Assembly: GCF_028290105.1 (NCBI RefSeq) | Contig: NZ_JAQGKL010000037.1 | Coordinates: 40,194-104,193 of the forward strand | Source of the DNA: Methylobacterium sp. | GTDB lineage: Bacteria > Pseudomonadota > Alphaproteobacteria > Rhizobiales > Beijerinckiaceae | Reading direction: 5' to 3' | Length of the DNA: 64,000 nt | Shown: positions 19,526-26,783 of the stretch, piece by piece | Position numbering within the stretch: position 1 is the stretch's first letter | Layout of the letters: the number at the start of each line of letters is the position of its first letter | Notes under the pieces: model-generated | Seen by the model: the letters and a program-made list of their open reading frames with translations, nothing else | Databases searched by the model: none | Told to the model about the DNA's origin: nothing | Translations under genes and position numbers: made by a program

Positions 19526-19909
19526 TCAGCCCGCGCGGCGCAGCAGCCAGCCGGCGCCGAAGGCAGCCACGGCCACCAGCAACAGGGTGGTTCCCTTGTT
19601 CTCGTCGGCCCGGTTGGCGACGGCGCGCCCCCGCCGCACGGCCTCGTCCTGGTAGGCCCGGCCCCGCTCCTGCAGGTCTCCCGCGAAGGCACGGCCCCGG
19701 TGGCGCGCCTCGTCCACGAGGTGCTCGCCGTCGCGCTGCAGGTCGTCGGCGGCATCGCGCGCCCGGCCGTAGGCATATTGCACGGCGCCGGCGGCCTGCT
19801 CGAAGGCACCCTCCGCCTGCGGTCGCACCCGTCCGGTCACGGCACCGAGGGCGGATTGCCCACGGCCCTTGATGTTGCGAAGCCCGCCCTCGATCTGGTC
19901 CCTGTTCAT
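19526..19909 (-). CDS. CsbD-like protein with C-terminal membrane anchor
   Basis: 127 residues. Two in-frame ATGs exist; AAGGA sits directly against the first (19918) but nine bases from the second (19909), so MNRDQIEGGLRNIKGRGQ is the probable start, matching CsbD proteins. The middle ~60 residues repeat patterns such as RGRAF, RGRAY and RGRAV in a long helix. The C-terminus (GTTLLLVAVAAFGAGWLLRRAG) is a glycine-rich transmembrane tail like those of ElaB/YqjD/DUF883 proteins. This looks like a fusion of a stress-protein head and a tail anchor. Role unknown, probably stress related. Confidence 0.7.
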   Translation of the reverse strand: MNRDQIEGGLRNIKGRGQSALGAVTGRVRPQAEGAFEQAAGAVQYAYGRARDAADDLQRDGEHLVDEARHRGRAFAGDLQERGRAYQDEAVRRGRAVANRADENKGTTLLLVAVAAFGAGWLLRRAG

Positions 19910-20074
19910 TGTCGTCATTCCTTGGGTTGCGCGCCCGCGTCGTGGAATCCGGTTCCATTGCCCTGGATCCGCGCCGTCTCGGGACGCTCGGTTCTGGCGG
20001 CGGGTCGGACCCGCCGTCGCGTCATGATCCGCGCCGCGCGATCCGTGAGATCGCGGGCGCATCGGTCGAACGGT

Positions 20075-20118
20075 CAGATCTTCTTGCGATCAGATCTTCT
20101 TGCGATCAGATCTTCTTG
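20075..20118 (-). repeat. 16-bp tandem repeat over the csbD stop codon
   Basis: cagatcttcttgcgat occurs at 20075-20090 and 20091-20106, and 12 bases of a third copy (20107-20118) lie inside the coding end of csbD. On the minus strand each copy reads aagaagatctga, the last codons and stop of the gene. The stop-containing gene end is thus present three times in a row. Confidence 0.9.
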
Positions 20119-20318
20119 ACGGCGTCGGCCGCGCTCTGGGCCGCGCCCTTGATGCCGTCCTTGGCGTCGCCGACGGTCTTCTGGGCTTCGCCCTTCAGCT
20201 CCTGGGCCTTGCCCTCGGCCTGCAGCTTCTCGTTGCCGGTGGCCGAACCGATGCCCTGCTTGATGTTGCCGACAGCCTCGTTGGCCAGACCCTTGATCTT
20301 GTCCGTCGTGCTGCTCAT
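20106..20318 (-). CDS. CsbD-family stress protein
   Basis: 70 residues, start at ATG 20318 with AGAGTTTG upstream. The pattern MSSTTDKIKGLANEAVGNIKQGIG, then EKLQAEGKAQELKGEAQKTVGDAKDGIKG is typical of CsbD proteins: short, highly charged, Lys/Glu/Ala/Gly-rich helical proteins produced in stress and stationary phase. The track ORF adds 47 residues that lie in the promoter and are not coding. It stands behind a perfect EcfG-type promoter and ends in a tandem duplication of its last codons. Confidence 0.85.
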   Translation of the reverse strand: MSSTTDKIKGLANEAVGNIKQGIGSATGNEKLQAEGKAQELKGEAQKTVGDAKDGIKGAAQSAADAVKKI

Positions 20319-20673
20319 CAAACTCTCCGTGAAGCTGGTATCCCGCCCAAGGTCCGGTCGCGGAATGCAACCGGGCGTCGTCGGCCAAGCTGAACGGTGC
20401 AGCCGGCCGATTGTTCCATTTCCGACATTGCGGCCACCGGACCGAAGCGCATGTCCCATCCGAGGCGGCGTATTGCAGGCCGAGCTTTGCTGCGCTGCAA
20501 GAAGAGCGTCAGCGACGTCAGGTCGAAGACCAGCATTTCAAATTTTTTAGACCGACAACCCAAAAATTTTGCAGCTATCGCCAAGGCTTAGGCGAGTCCC
20601 TGCGGCTTGAATTCAAAATAATTGCCGATAGAACCGGAGGCCATAAACAAGACTTGAGCCGAGGAAGACGCCC
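20319..20673. other. divergent control region between csbD and oxalate cluster
   Basis: The part near csbD holds the EcfG promoter. The part near the transporter gene (20520-20640) is AT-rich and carries two dyads: an imperfect caaatttttt / caaaaattttg repeat at 20539-20571 and the palindrome ttgaattcaa at 20607-20616, plausible operator or promoter material for the oxalate genes. The purine-rich ribosome site of the transporter is aggaagacgc just before 20674. Confidence 0.5.
20393..20417 (-). promoter_or_regulatory. EcfG (general stress) promoter of csbD
   Basis: On the minus strand GGAAC (20417-20413) and CGTT (20396-20393) are separated by exactly 16 bases, matching the alphaproteobacterial PhyR-NepR-EcfG promoter consensus GGAAC-N16/17-CGTT. 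It lies 75 bases upstream of the csbD start. This predicts induction by heat, osmotic, oxidative and starvation stress. Confidence 0.85.
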
Positions 20674-21987
20674 ATGACTGCGCGCATCGCTGCGCCTGCC
20701 GCCCCCGGGACGACGGCGCTCGCGTCCGCCGGGGTGGATTCGCCCCCGCTCGGTCGCTGGGGACAGCTCTTTCTCGGCGTCCTCTGCATGTCGATGATCG
20801 CCAACCTGCAATATGGCTGGACGCTGTTCGTCGATCCAATCCAGCAGAAGTTCGGCTGGGAGCGCACCGCGATCCAGTGGGCGTTCACGATCTTCGTGGT
20901 GATGGAAACCTGGCTCGTGCCGATCGAGGGCTGGTTCGTGGACCGGTACGGCCCGCGCCTGGTCACGATCTTCGGCGGCGCCCTCTGCGCGCTGGGCTGG
21001 GTCCTGAACTCCTACGCCGACAGCCTGACGGCGCTCTACGTGGCCGCCGCGATCAGCGGCATCGGCGCGGGCGCGGTCTACGGCACCTGCGTCGGCAACG
21101 CCCTGAAGTGGTTCCCCGACCGGCGCGGCTTCGCGGCCGGCCTCACCGCCGCCGGCTTCGGCGCCGGCTCGGCCCTGACCGTGATCCCGATCGCCAACAT
21201 GATCCGGGATTCCGGCTACCAGCACACCTTCCTCGTCTTCGGCCTCGGCCAGGGCCTGATCGTCATGCTGGCCGCCCTGCTCCTCGTCTCGCCGAGCGCC
21301 GCCTTCAAGGACCGCATGCTGGCGGGTCGCACGGCCCTCGTGAACATCGTCACGCGCCGCCAGTATTCCACCGCCGAGATGGTGCGCACGCCCGTCTTCT
21401 GGCTGCTCTACCTCATGTTCGTGATGATGGCGGCCGGCGGCCTGATGGCGGCGGCCTCCCTCGCCCCCATCGCCAAGGACTTCAAGGTCGCGGGCGTGGA
21501 CGTTTCGCTCATGGGCATCACCCTGCCGGCGCTGACCTTCGCGCTGACCATCGACCGGGTGCTCAACGGCGTGACGCGGCCCTTCTTCGGCTGGGTCTCG
21601 GACAAGATCGGCCGCGAGAACACCATGGTCATCGCCTTCATGATCGAGGGGGCCGGCATCCTGGCGCTCGGCATGTTCGCCCACATCCCGATGGCCTTCG
21701 TGCTGCTCACGGGCCTCGTGTTCTTCGCCTGGGGCGAGATCTACTCGCTGTTCCCCGCCACCTGCAGCGACACCTACGGTGACAAGAACGCGGCCGCCAA
21801 CGCGGGCCTCCTCTACACCGCCAAGGGCACGGCCGCCCTGCTGCTGCCGATCCTCCTCACCATCCAGGCCAAGACCGGCACCTGGCAGACGGTGTTCTAC
21901 GCCGCCTCCGGGATGGCCTTCCTGGCGGGCTTCCTCGCGCTCTTCGTTCTGAAGCCGATGCGCGCCCGGTTCATCGCCCGGAGCTGA
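20674..21987 (+). CDS. oxlT: oxalate/formate-type MFS antiporter
   Basis: 437 residues with 12 predicted membrane segments. It begins with a cytoplasmic Ala-rich tail and RWGQLFLGVLCMSMIANLQYGWTLF, then the loop WFVDRYGPRLVTIFGG and GxGAGAVYGTCVGNALKWFPDRRG, all typical of OxlT transporters, which exchange oxalate for formate. Loop 8-9 motif FGWVSDKIGRENTM is present. It heads a same-strand cluster with a FAH protein, a PanE-like reductase and a CoA ligase, 5 bases separating it from the next gene, which fits oxalate uptake coupled to metabolism. Confidence 0.85.
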   Translation: MTARIAAPAAPGTTALASAGVDSPPLGRWGQLFLGVLCMSMIANLQYGWTLFVDPIQQKFGWERTAIQWAFTIFVVMETWLVPIEGWFVDRYGPRLVTIFGGALCALGWVLNSYADSLTALYVAAAISGIGAGAVYGTCVGNALKWFPDRRGFAAGLTAAGFGAGSALTVIPIANMIRDSGYQHTFLVFGLGQGLIVMLAALLLVSPSAAFKDRMLAGRTALVNIVTRRQYSTAEMVRTPVFWLLYLMFVMMAAGGLMAAASLAPIAKDFKVAGVDVSLMGITLPALTFALTIDRVLNGVTRPFFGWVSDKIGRENTMVIAFMIEGAGILALGMFAHIPMAFVLLTGLVFFAWGEIYSLFPATCSDTYGDKNAAANAGLLYTAKGTAALLLPILLTIQAKTGTWQTVFYAASGMAFLAGFLALFVLKPMRARFIARS

Positions 21988-21992
21988 CCGAC

Positions 21993-22757
21993 ATGGCCCG
22001 CTGGCTTCGCTACATCCACGACGGCCGGGACGGCTTCGGCCGCCTCGACGGAGAGACCATCGCCGTCCACGCGGGCGACCTCTTCGCCGATCCGGTGCCC
22101 ACGGGCGAGACGTTGCCCCTCTCAGAGGTCACCCTCGACCTGCCGTGCCGGCCCTCGAAGTACATCGCCCTGTGGAACAACTTCCATGCGGCGGCGGAGA
22201 AGCAGGGCCTGACCCGGCCCGAGACGCCCCTGTACTTCGTGAAGCCCGCGAGCTGCTATCTGCCGAGCGGGCAGACCGTCACGGCGCCCGAGGGCGTCGG
22301 TCGGCTCCTGTTCGAGGGGGAACTCGGGATCGTGATCGGAAAGCGCGGCCGCGACCTCACCCCCGAGGCGGCGGGCGCGCACATCTTCGGCTACACCTGC
22401 GTCAACGACGTCACGGCTCTCGAGGCGCTCAAGGCCGATCCGAGCTTCGTCCACTGGACCCGGTCCAAGGGCTTCGACGGTTTCGGGCCCTTCGGTCCGG
22501 TGATCGCCACCGACATCGATCCCGAGGCACTGGACGTGGCCGTGCGCGTCAACGGGCGCGAGCGCCAGCGCTATCCGCTCGCCGACATGATGCTGAAGCC
22601 CGCCGAACTCGTGGCCCTGCTCTCCCGGGGCATGACGTTGGAGCCCGGCGACCTCATCGCCTGCGGAACCTCCGTGGGGGCGGGCCCGATCCCCAAGGGG
22701 GCGACGGTCGAGGTGGAAATCGCCGGCATCGGCGTCTTGTCGAACGGATTTTCGTGA
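21993..22757 (+). CDS. fumarylacetoacetate hydrolase (FAH) family protein
   Basis: 254 residues starting five bases after the transporter stop. The FAH fold is seen from PSKYIALWNNFHAAAEK onward, with metal ligands in LLFEGELGIVIGKRGR (Glu-x-Glu) and an Asp in SKGFDGFGPFGPVIATDID, and the C-terminal motif ELVALLSRGMTLEPGDLIACGTSVG. Such enzymes cleave or decarboxylate 2-oxo acids and acylpyruvates using magnesium. In an oxalate cluster an oxaloacetate-decarboxylase or acylpyruvase-like role is conceivable, but not shown by the sequence. Confidence 0.85.
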   Translation: MARWLRYIHDGRDGFGRLDGETIAVHAGDLFADPVPTGETLPLSEVTLDLPCRPSKYIALWNNFHAAAEKQGLTRPETPLYFVKPASCYLPSGQTVTAPEGVGRLLFEGELGIVIGKRGRDLTPEAAGAHIFGYTCVNDVTALEALKADPSFVHWTRSKGFDGFGPFGPVIATDIDPEALDVAVRVNGRERQRYPLADMMLKPAELVALLSRGMTLEPGDLIACGTSVGAGPIPKGATVEVEIAGIGVLSNGFS

Positions 22758-22824
22758 GCCCTCCGCCCGTCAACGAACCGGACGCGACCCGAACCGCTTC
22801 AGGGACACCAGCAAGGACACCAGT

Positions 22825-23835
22825 ATGAGCATCGCGATCGTCGGCGCCGGCGCCATCGGAGGATTTCTCGGCGTGCGCCTCGCCCATGCGGGCGAGGACG
22901 TCACCTTCATCGCCCGCGGCGCCAACCTCGACGCCATCCAGCGGAACGGCATGCGCCTGATCGAGGAGAACGGCTCCGAGATCCACGTGACCAACCTCAA
23001 GGCCACCAAGTCGATGGCCGAGGCGGGGCCGCACGACATCGTGCTCCTCACCGTGAAGGCGCACCAGGTCGGGCCGATCGCGGCCGACCTCCACCACCTC
23101 GTCGGCCCCGAGACCATCGTGGTGACGATGCAGAACGGCATTCCGTGGTGGTACTTTTCCGGTGGCCACGGCGGTGATCTCACCGGCACGCATCTCGAGA
23201 CCGCCGATCCGGGCGGGCTCATCGCCAAGCACCTCGACCCGAAGCACGTCATCGGCTCGGTGGTCTACCCGGCCGCCGTCCTCACCGAGCCCGGAATCGT
23301 CCAGGTGGTGGAAGGCCATCGCTTCGGTCTCGGCGAACTCGACGGTTCGATGTCCCCGCGCGTCCAGGCCCTGGCCCAGACCCTGATCAAGGCGGGCTTC
23401 CGCGCGCCGGTGACCAGCGACATCCGGGCGGAGATCTGGCTCAAGCTCTGGGGCAACCTCAGCTTCAACCCGATCTCGGCGCTCAGCCACGCGACACTGG
23501 TGGACATCTGCCAGTTCCCCGAGACCCGGACGCTCGCCGCCGACATGATGCGGGAGGCGCAAGACATCGCGAACCGCCTCGGCGTCACCTTCAAGCTCGG
23601 CATCGAGCGGCGCATCGCGGGCGCCGAGAAGGTCGGCGCGCACAAGACCTCGATGCTGCAGGACGTGGAGGCCGGGCGGCCCATCGAACTCGAGGCCCTG
23701 GTCGGCTCGATCATCGAGCTCGGGCGCCTCACCGACACCCCGACCCCGCATATCGGCACCGTCTACGCCCTGATGCGCCTCCTCTCCCAGAGCCTGGAGC
23801 GGGCGCAGGGGCGCCTCTCCATCACGCCGGCCTGA
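22825..23835 (+). CDS. panE2: PanE-family ketoacid reductase, candidate oxalyl-CoA reductase
   Basis: 336 residues of the 2-dehydropantoate 2-reductase (ApbA/PanE) family. The NADP-binding motif is GAGAIGGFLGVRLAHAG near residue 7; catalytic Lys is in AEIWLKLWGNLSFNP near 210; HKTSMLQDVEAGRPIELEAL near 275 is the family's substrate-side motif. In Methylobacterium extorquens a PanE-like protein (PanE2) was reported to reduce oxalyl-CoA to glyoxylate. The position between an oxalate antiporter and a CoA ligase favours that role over pantothenate synthesis. An insert (WYFSGGHGGDLTGTHLE) near 110 is present. Gene symbol is an inference from context. Confidence 0.75.
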   Translation: MSIAIVGAGAIGGFLGVRLAHAGEDVTFIARGANLDAIQRNGMRLIEENGSEIHVTNLKATKSMAEAGPHDIVLLTVKAHQVGPIAADLHHLVGPETIVVTMQNGIPWWYFSGGHGGDLTGTHLETADPGGLIAKHLDPKHVIGSVVYPAAVLTEPGIVQVVEGHRFGLGELDGSMSPRVQALAQTLIKAGFRAPVTSDIRAEIWLKLWGNLSFNPISALSHATLVDICQFPETRTLAADMMREAQDIANRLGVTFKLGIERRIAGAEKVGAHKTSMLQDVEAGRPIELEALVGSIIELGRLTDTPTPHIGTVYALMRLLSQSLERAQGRLSITPA

Positions 23836-23854
23836 GCCCCAACATTCGAGGACG

Positions 23855-25411
23855 ATGACCATGGCCGAGACTTCACCGCCCATTCCCGCCGCCACCACCC
23901 TCCACGCCCTGATCCAGGCCGGCGCCGACGACGCCACCGCCCTGTCGAGCCCCGGCGGCGTGCCGCTGACCTTCGGCCAGCTCCGCGCGCTCACCGAACG
24001 GACCATCGCGGACCTGAACGCGCAGGGCATCGGCCGGGGCGACCGGGTCGCCATCGTCCTCGACAACGGGCCGGAAATGGCGGCGGCCTTCATCGCTATC
24101 GCGGCGGGCACCACCTCGGCGCCGCTGAACCCGAGCTACAAGGCCGACGAGTTCACGTTCTACCTCACCGACCTCAACGCCAAGCTGCTCGTGGTCGCGG
24201 AAGGCTCGGAGAGCCCGGCGGTCGCGGTCGCCGAACGCCTCGGCGTGCCGGTGGTGCGCCTGGTGCCGACCCCGGAGGCGGGGGCCGGCAGCTTCACCCT
24301 GTCCTTCAACGGGGCCGGTGCGGCGCCCGCCCGGAACGGCGGCCCGGCGCACGCCGACGACATCGGCCTCGTGCTGCACACCTCGGGCACCACCTCGCGC
24401 CCCAAGATCGTGCCCCTGAAGCAGTCGAATGTCTGCGCCTCGGCGCGCAACATCCGCAACACCCTGGCCTTCACGGCGCAGGATCGCGGCCTCAACATCA
24501 TGCCGCTGTTTCACATCCACGGGCTCATCGCCGGCATCCTGGCCCCGCTCTCTGGGGGCGGTCAGGTCTCCTGCACGCCGGGCTTCAACGCCCTGAAGTT
24601 CTTCGGCTGGATGAGCGAAGTCCGCCCGACCTGGTACACGGCGGTGCCGACCATGCATCAGGCGATCCTGGGGCGGGCCACCCGCAACCGGGAGATCATC
24701 GAGGCCAACCCCTTGCGCTTCATCCGCTCCTCGTCCTCCTCCATGCCCCCGCAGGTAATGAAGGAGATCGAGGCGGCGTTCGGAGCGCCCTTGATCGAGG
24801 CCTACGGCATGACGGAGGCCTCCCACCAGATGGCCTCCAACCCGCTGCCGCCGCGCCCGCACTACGCTGGCTCGGTCGGTCTGGCGGCGGGCCCCGAGAT
24901 CGCCATCGTGGACGAGGACGGCGAACCCCTGCCCGCCGGCGAGACTGGCGAGATCGTCATCCGCGGCGACAACGTGATGTCGGGCTACGAGAACAACGAC
25001 AAGGCCAATGCCGAGGCCTTCACCCGGCAGGGCTGGTTCCGCACCGGCGACCAGGGCACGCTCTCGCCCGAGGGCTACCTCGCGATCACCGGGCGCCTCA
25101 AGGAGATCATCAACCGGGGGGGCGAGAAGATCTCGCCGCGCGAGGTCGACGAGATCCTCATGGACCACCCGGCGGTGTCGCAATGCGTCACCTTCGCGAT
25201 GCCGCACGACAAGCTCGGCGAGGACGTCTGCGCGGCCATCGTCCTGCGCGAGGGTCAGCACCTGGCCGAGAAAGAGCTGCGCAGCTTCGCCTCGGAGCGG
25301 CTCGCCGCCTTCAAGGTGCCGGCCAAGATCATGATCCTCGACGAGATCCCCAAGGGCGCCACCGGCAAGCTCCAGCGGATCGGCCTGGCGCAGAAGCTCG
25401 GGCTGGTGTGA
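23855..25411 (+). CDS. AMP-forming acyl-CoA ligase, probable oxalate-CoA ligase
   Basis: 518 residues of the ANL superfamily. Phosphate-binding motif HTSGTTSRPKIVPLKQSN near residue 178, A5 motif EAYGMTEASHQM near 315, A7 motif WFRTGDQGTL near 397, hinge GRLKEIINRGGEKISP near 415 and the catalytic Lys in PKGATGKLQRIGLAQ at the end. The sequence around the acyl pocket (MPLFHIHGLIAGILAPLSGGG) resembles AAE3-type oxalyl-CoA synthetases. It lies 19 bases after panE2 and closes the cluster, so it would activate imported oxalate to oxalyl-CoA. Substrate is inferred, not proven. Confidence 0.75.
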   Translation: MTMAETSPPIPAATTLHALIQAGADDATALSSPGGVPLTFGQLRALTERTIADLNAQGIGRGDRVAIVLDNGPEMAAAFIAIAAGTTSAPLNPSYKADEFTFYLTDLNAKLLVVAEGSESPAVAVAERLGVPVVRLVPTPEAGAGSFTLSFNGAGAAPARNGGPAHADDIGLVLHTSGTTSRPKIVPLKQSNVCASARNIRNTLAFTAQDRGLNIMPLFHIHGLIAGILAPLSGGGQVSCTPGFNALKFFGWMSEVRPTWYTAVPTMHQAILGRATRNREIIEANPLRFIRSSSSSMPPQVMKEIEAAFGAPLIEAYGMTEASHQMASNPLPPRPHYAGSVGLAAGPEIAIVDEDGEPLPAGETGEIVIRGDNVMSGYENNDKANAEAFTRQGWFRTGDQGTLSPEGYLAITGRLKEIINRGGEKISPREVDEILMDHPAVSQCVTFAMPHDKLGEDVCAAIVLREGQHLAEKELRSFASERLAAFKVPAKIMILDEIPKGATGKLQRIGLAQKLGLV

Positions 25412-25425
25412 TCGGGTAAACTGCC

Positions 25426-25466
25426 GCGACAGGCCCCCTTTCCATCCACGAAAGAGGGCCTGTCGC
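25426..25466. terminator. strong hairpin between convergent transcripts
   Basis: A 17-bp stem with a single mismatch (gcgacaggccc... pairing with ...gggcctgtcgc) and a seven-base loop starts 14 bases after the CoA ligase stop. It separates the oxalate cluster from the convergent histidine kinase gene. No T-tract follows, but the stem is long enough to act on both strands. Confidence 0.65.
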
Positions 25467-25498
25467 GCGCGATCATGCCGGCGCGATCCGCGAAGCCC

Positions 25499-26650
25499 TC
25501 ACGCCTGCGGCGGGATCACCAGCGAGAAATGCGCGCCCTGGACGTCCGGGGCGACGCGCAGGCTCCCGCCGAGCTGGCGGGCGAGGCTGTTGATGATGCG
25601 CATGCCGAGGCTGGCGCTGCGGGCGGCGGTGGGATCGAACCCCTCCGGCAGTCCGGCGCCGTCATCCGCGACACCGACGACGAGGCCGCCCGCGTCGTCG
25701 GGCCGGGCCTCGACGCGGATCTCGCCCTCACCCTCGCCGTAGGCGTACTTGATGGCGTTGGTGACGAGTTCGTTGACGAAGAGCCCGAGCGGGATCGCGA
25801 GGTCGGCGGGGATGTCCATCCGGGTTGCCCGACAGACGAGGCGATGGCGCGGGGCGCTCTCCCGCAGCTTGGCGCAGAGCGCCTCGAGAAAGCCCGCGAC
25901 GTCGATCGCCTCCAGGCTCGGCTGGCGCCAGAGCTGGTCGTGGACCTGGGCCACCGCTTCGACCCGCGTGCGGGCATCCGCAAGGGCATTCTTCACGTCG
26001 GCGTTGTCCGAGCCCCGGGCCTGGAGCCCGAGGAAGCCCGCCACCACCGCCAGGCTGTTCTTCACCCGGTGGCTCATCTCGCGCGACAGCAATTCCTGTC
26101 GCTCCAAGGCCGCCTTCAGCCGCGCCTCGGCCCGCTGACGCTCGATGGCGCCGCCGACGAGGTTGGCAAAGCCCTGCATGAAAGCGATGTCGGCCTCCTC
26201 GAACTGGCCCTCGCGGGTGTCGTCCACCTCCAGCACGCCGTAATTGCCGTCGCGGTTGGCGATCAGCACGTTGATCGCCCGGCGGATGCCGTGGTCGGCC
26301 ATGAGCTTCGGGGTGCGAAAGCGCGTCTCGTTCTCGAGGTGGTTCGAGATCACGGGGCGGCCGGTCTTGAGGGCGTAGCCAGCGGGTGAGGCGAGGTCGG
26401 CGCCGATGATCGTGGTGCCCACCGTATCCGCCGCCCAGCCGATTCCCGCGCAGACGAGGAGGCAATCCTGGTGCGGCTTGTATTCGAGCGCCTTGCAGAA
26501 CTCGGCCTCCATGCCCTCGGCACAGAGTTCGGTGGCGCGCTGGAGCAGGGGCAGCAACTCGGTGGCGCGCAGGGCCTCCACCCCGAAATCGGAGAGGATC
26601 GCCTGCTGCCGGAGGCGGATCGCCAGGGCCTTCGGCGCGAGGTCGGTCAT
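25499..26650 (-). CDS. GAF-domain histidine kinase (HisKA_2/HWE-type)
   Basis: 383 residues, cytosolic, no membrane segment. N-terminal GAF domain (~20-170) with LLVCAGIGWAADTVG and NVLIANRDGNYGVLEVDD. The dimerisation/phosphorylation helix of the HisKA_2 type holds the His in SREMSHRVKNSLAVVAGFLGLQA near 197. The ATPase domain has the N-box LVTNAIKYAYGEGEGE and the G-box GVADDGAGLP. Such alphaproteobacterial kinases often feed PhyR or single-domain receivers. No partner regulator is adjacent; the lone receiver at 49.5 kb is one candidate but too distant to infer. Confidence 0.88.
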   Translation of the reverse strand: MTDLAPKALAIRLRQQAILSDFGVEALRATELLPLLQRATELCAEGMEAEFCKALEYKPHQDCLLVCAGIGWAADTVGTTIIGADLASPAGYALKTGRPVISNHLENETRFRTPKLMADHGIRRAINVLIANRDGNYGVLEVDDTREGQFEEADIAFMQGFANLVGGAIERQRAEARLKAALERQELLSREMSHRVKNSLAVVAGFLGLQARGSDNADVKNALADARTRVEAVAQVHDQLWRQPSLEAIDVAGFLEALCAKLRESAPRHRLVCRATRMDIPADLAIPLGLFVNELVTNAIKYAYGEGEGEIRVEARPDDAGGLVVGVADDGAGLPEGFDPTAARSASLGMRIINSLARQLGGSLRVAPDVQGAHFSLVIPPQA

Positions 26651-26783
26651 CGCAACGCTACGCTTCTCGGGTTCGGCGGCGGCCCGTTCGCCCGCCGCAC
26701 TCGCCCCTTTTGCGACAGCCCACGCGCCGGTCGCAAGTCCCTGCGGCCAGGGTTGAGCGAGGTTTGATGCGCCCGCCCCGCGC

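Noticed and set aside
19946-19970. Second EcfG promoter for the CsbD-anchor gene
   Set aside because: GGAACC is present on the minus strand, but the base 16-17 downstream is not CGTT.
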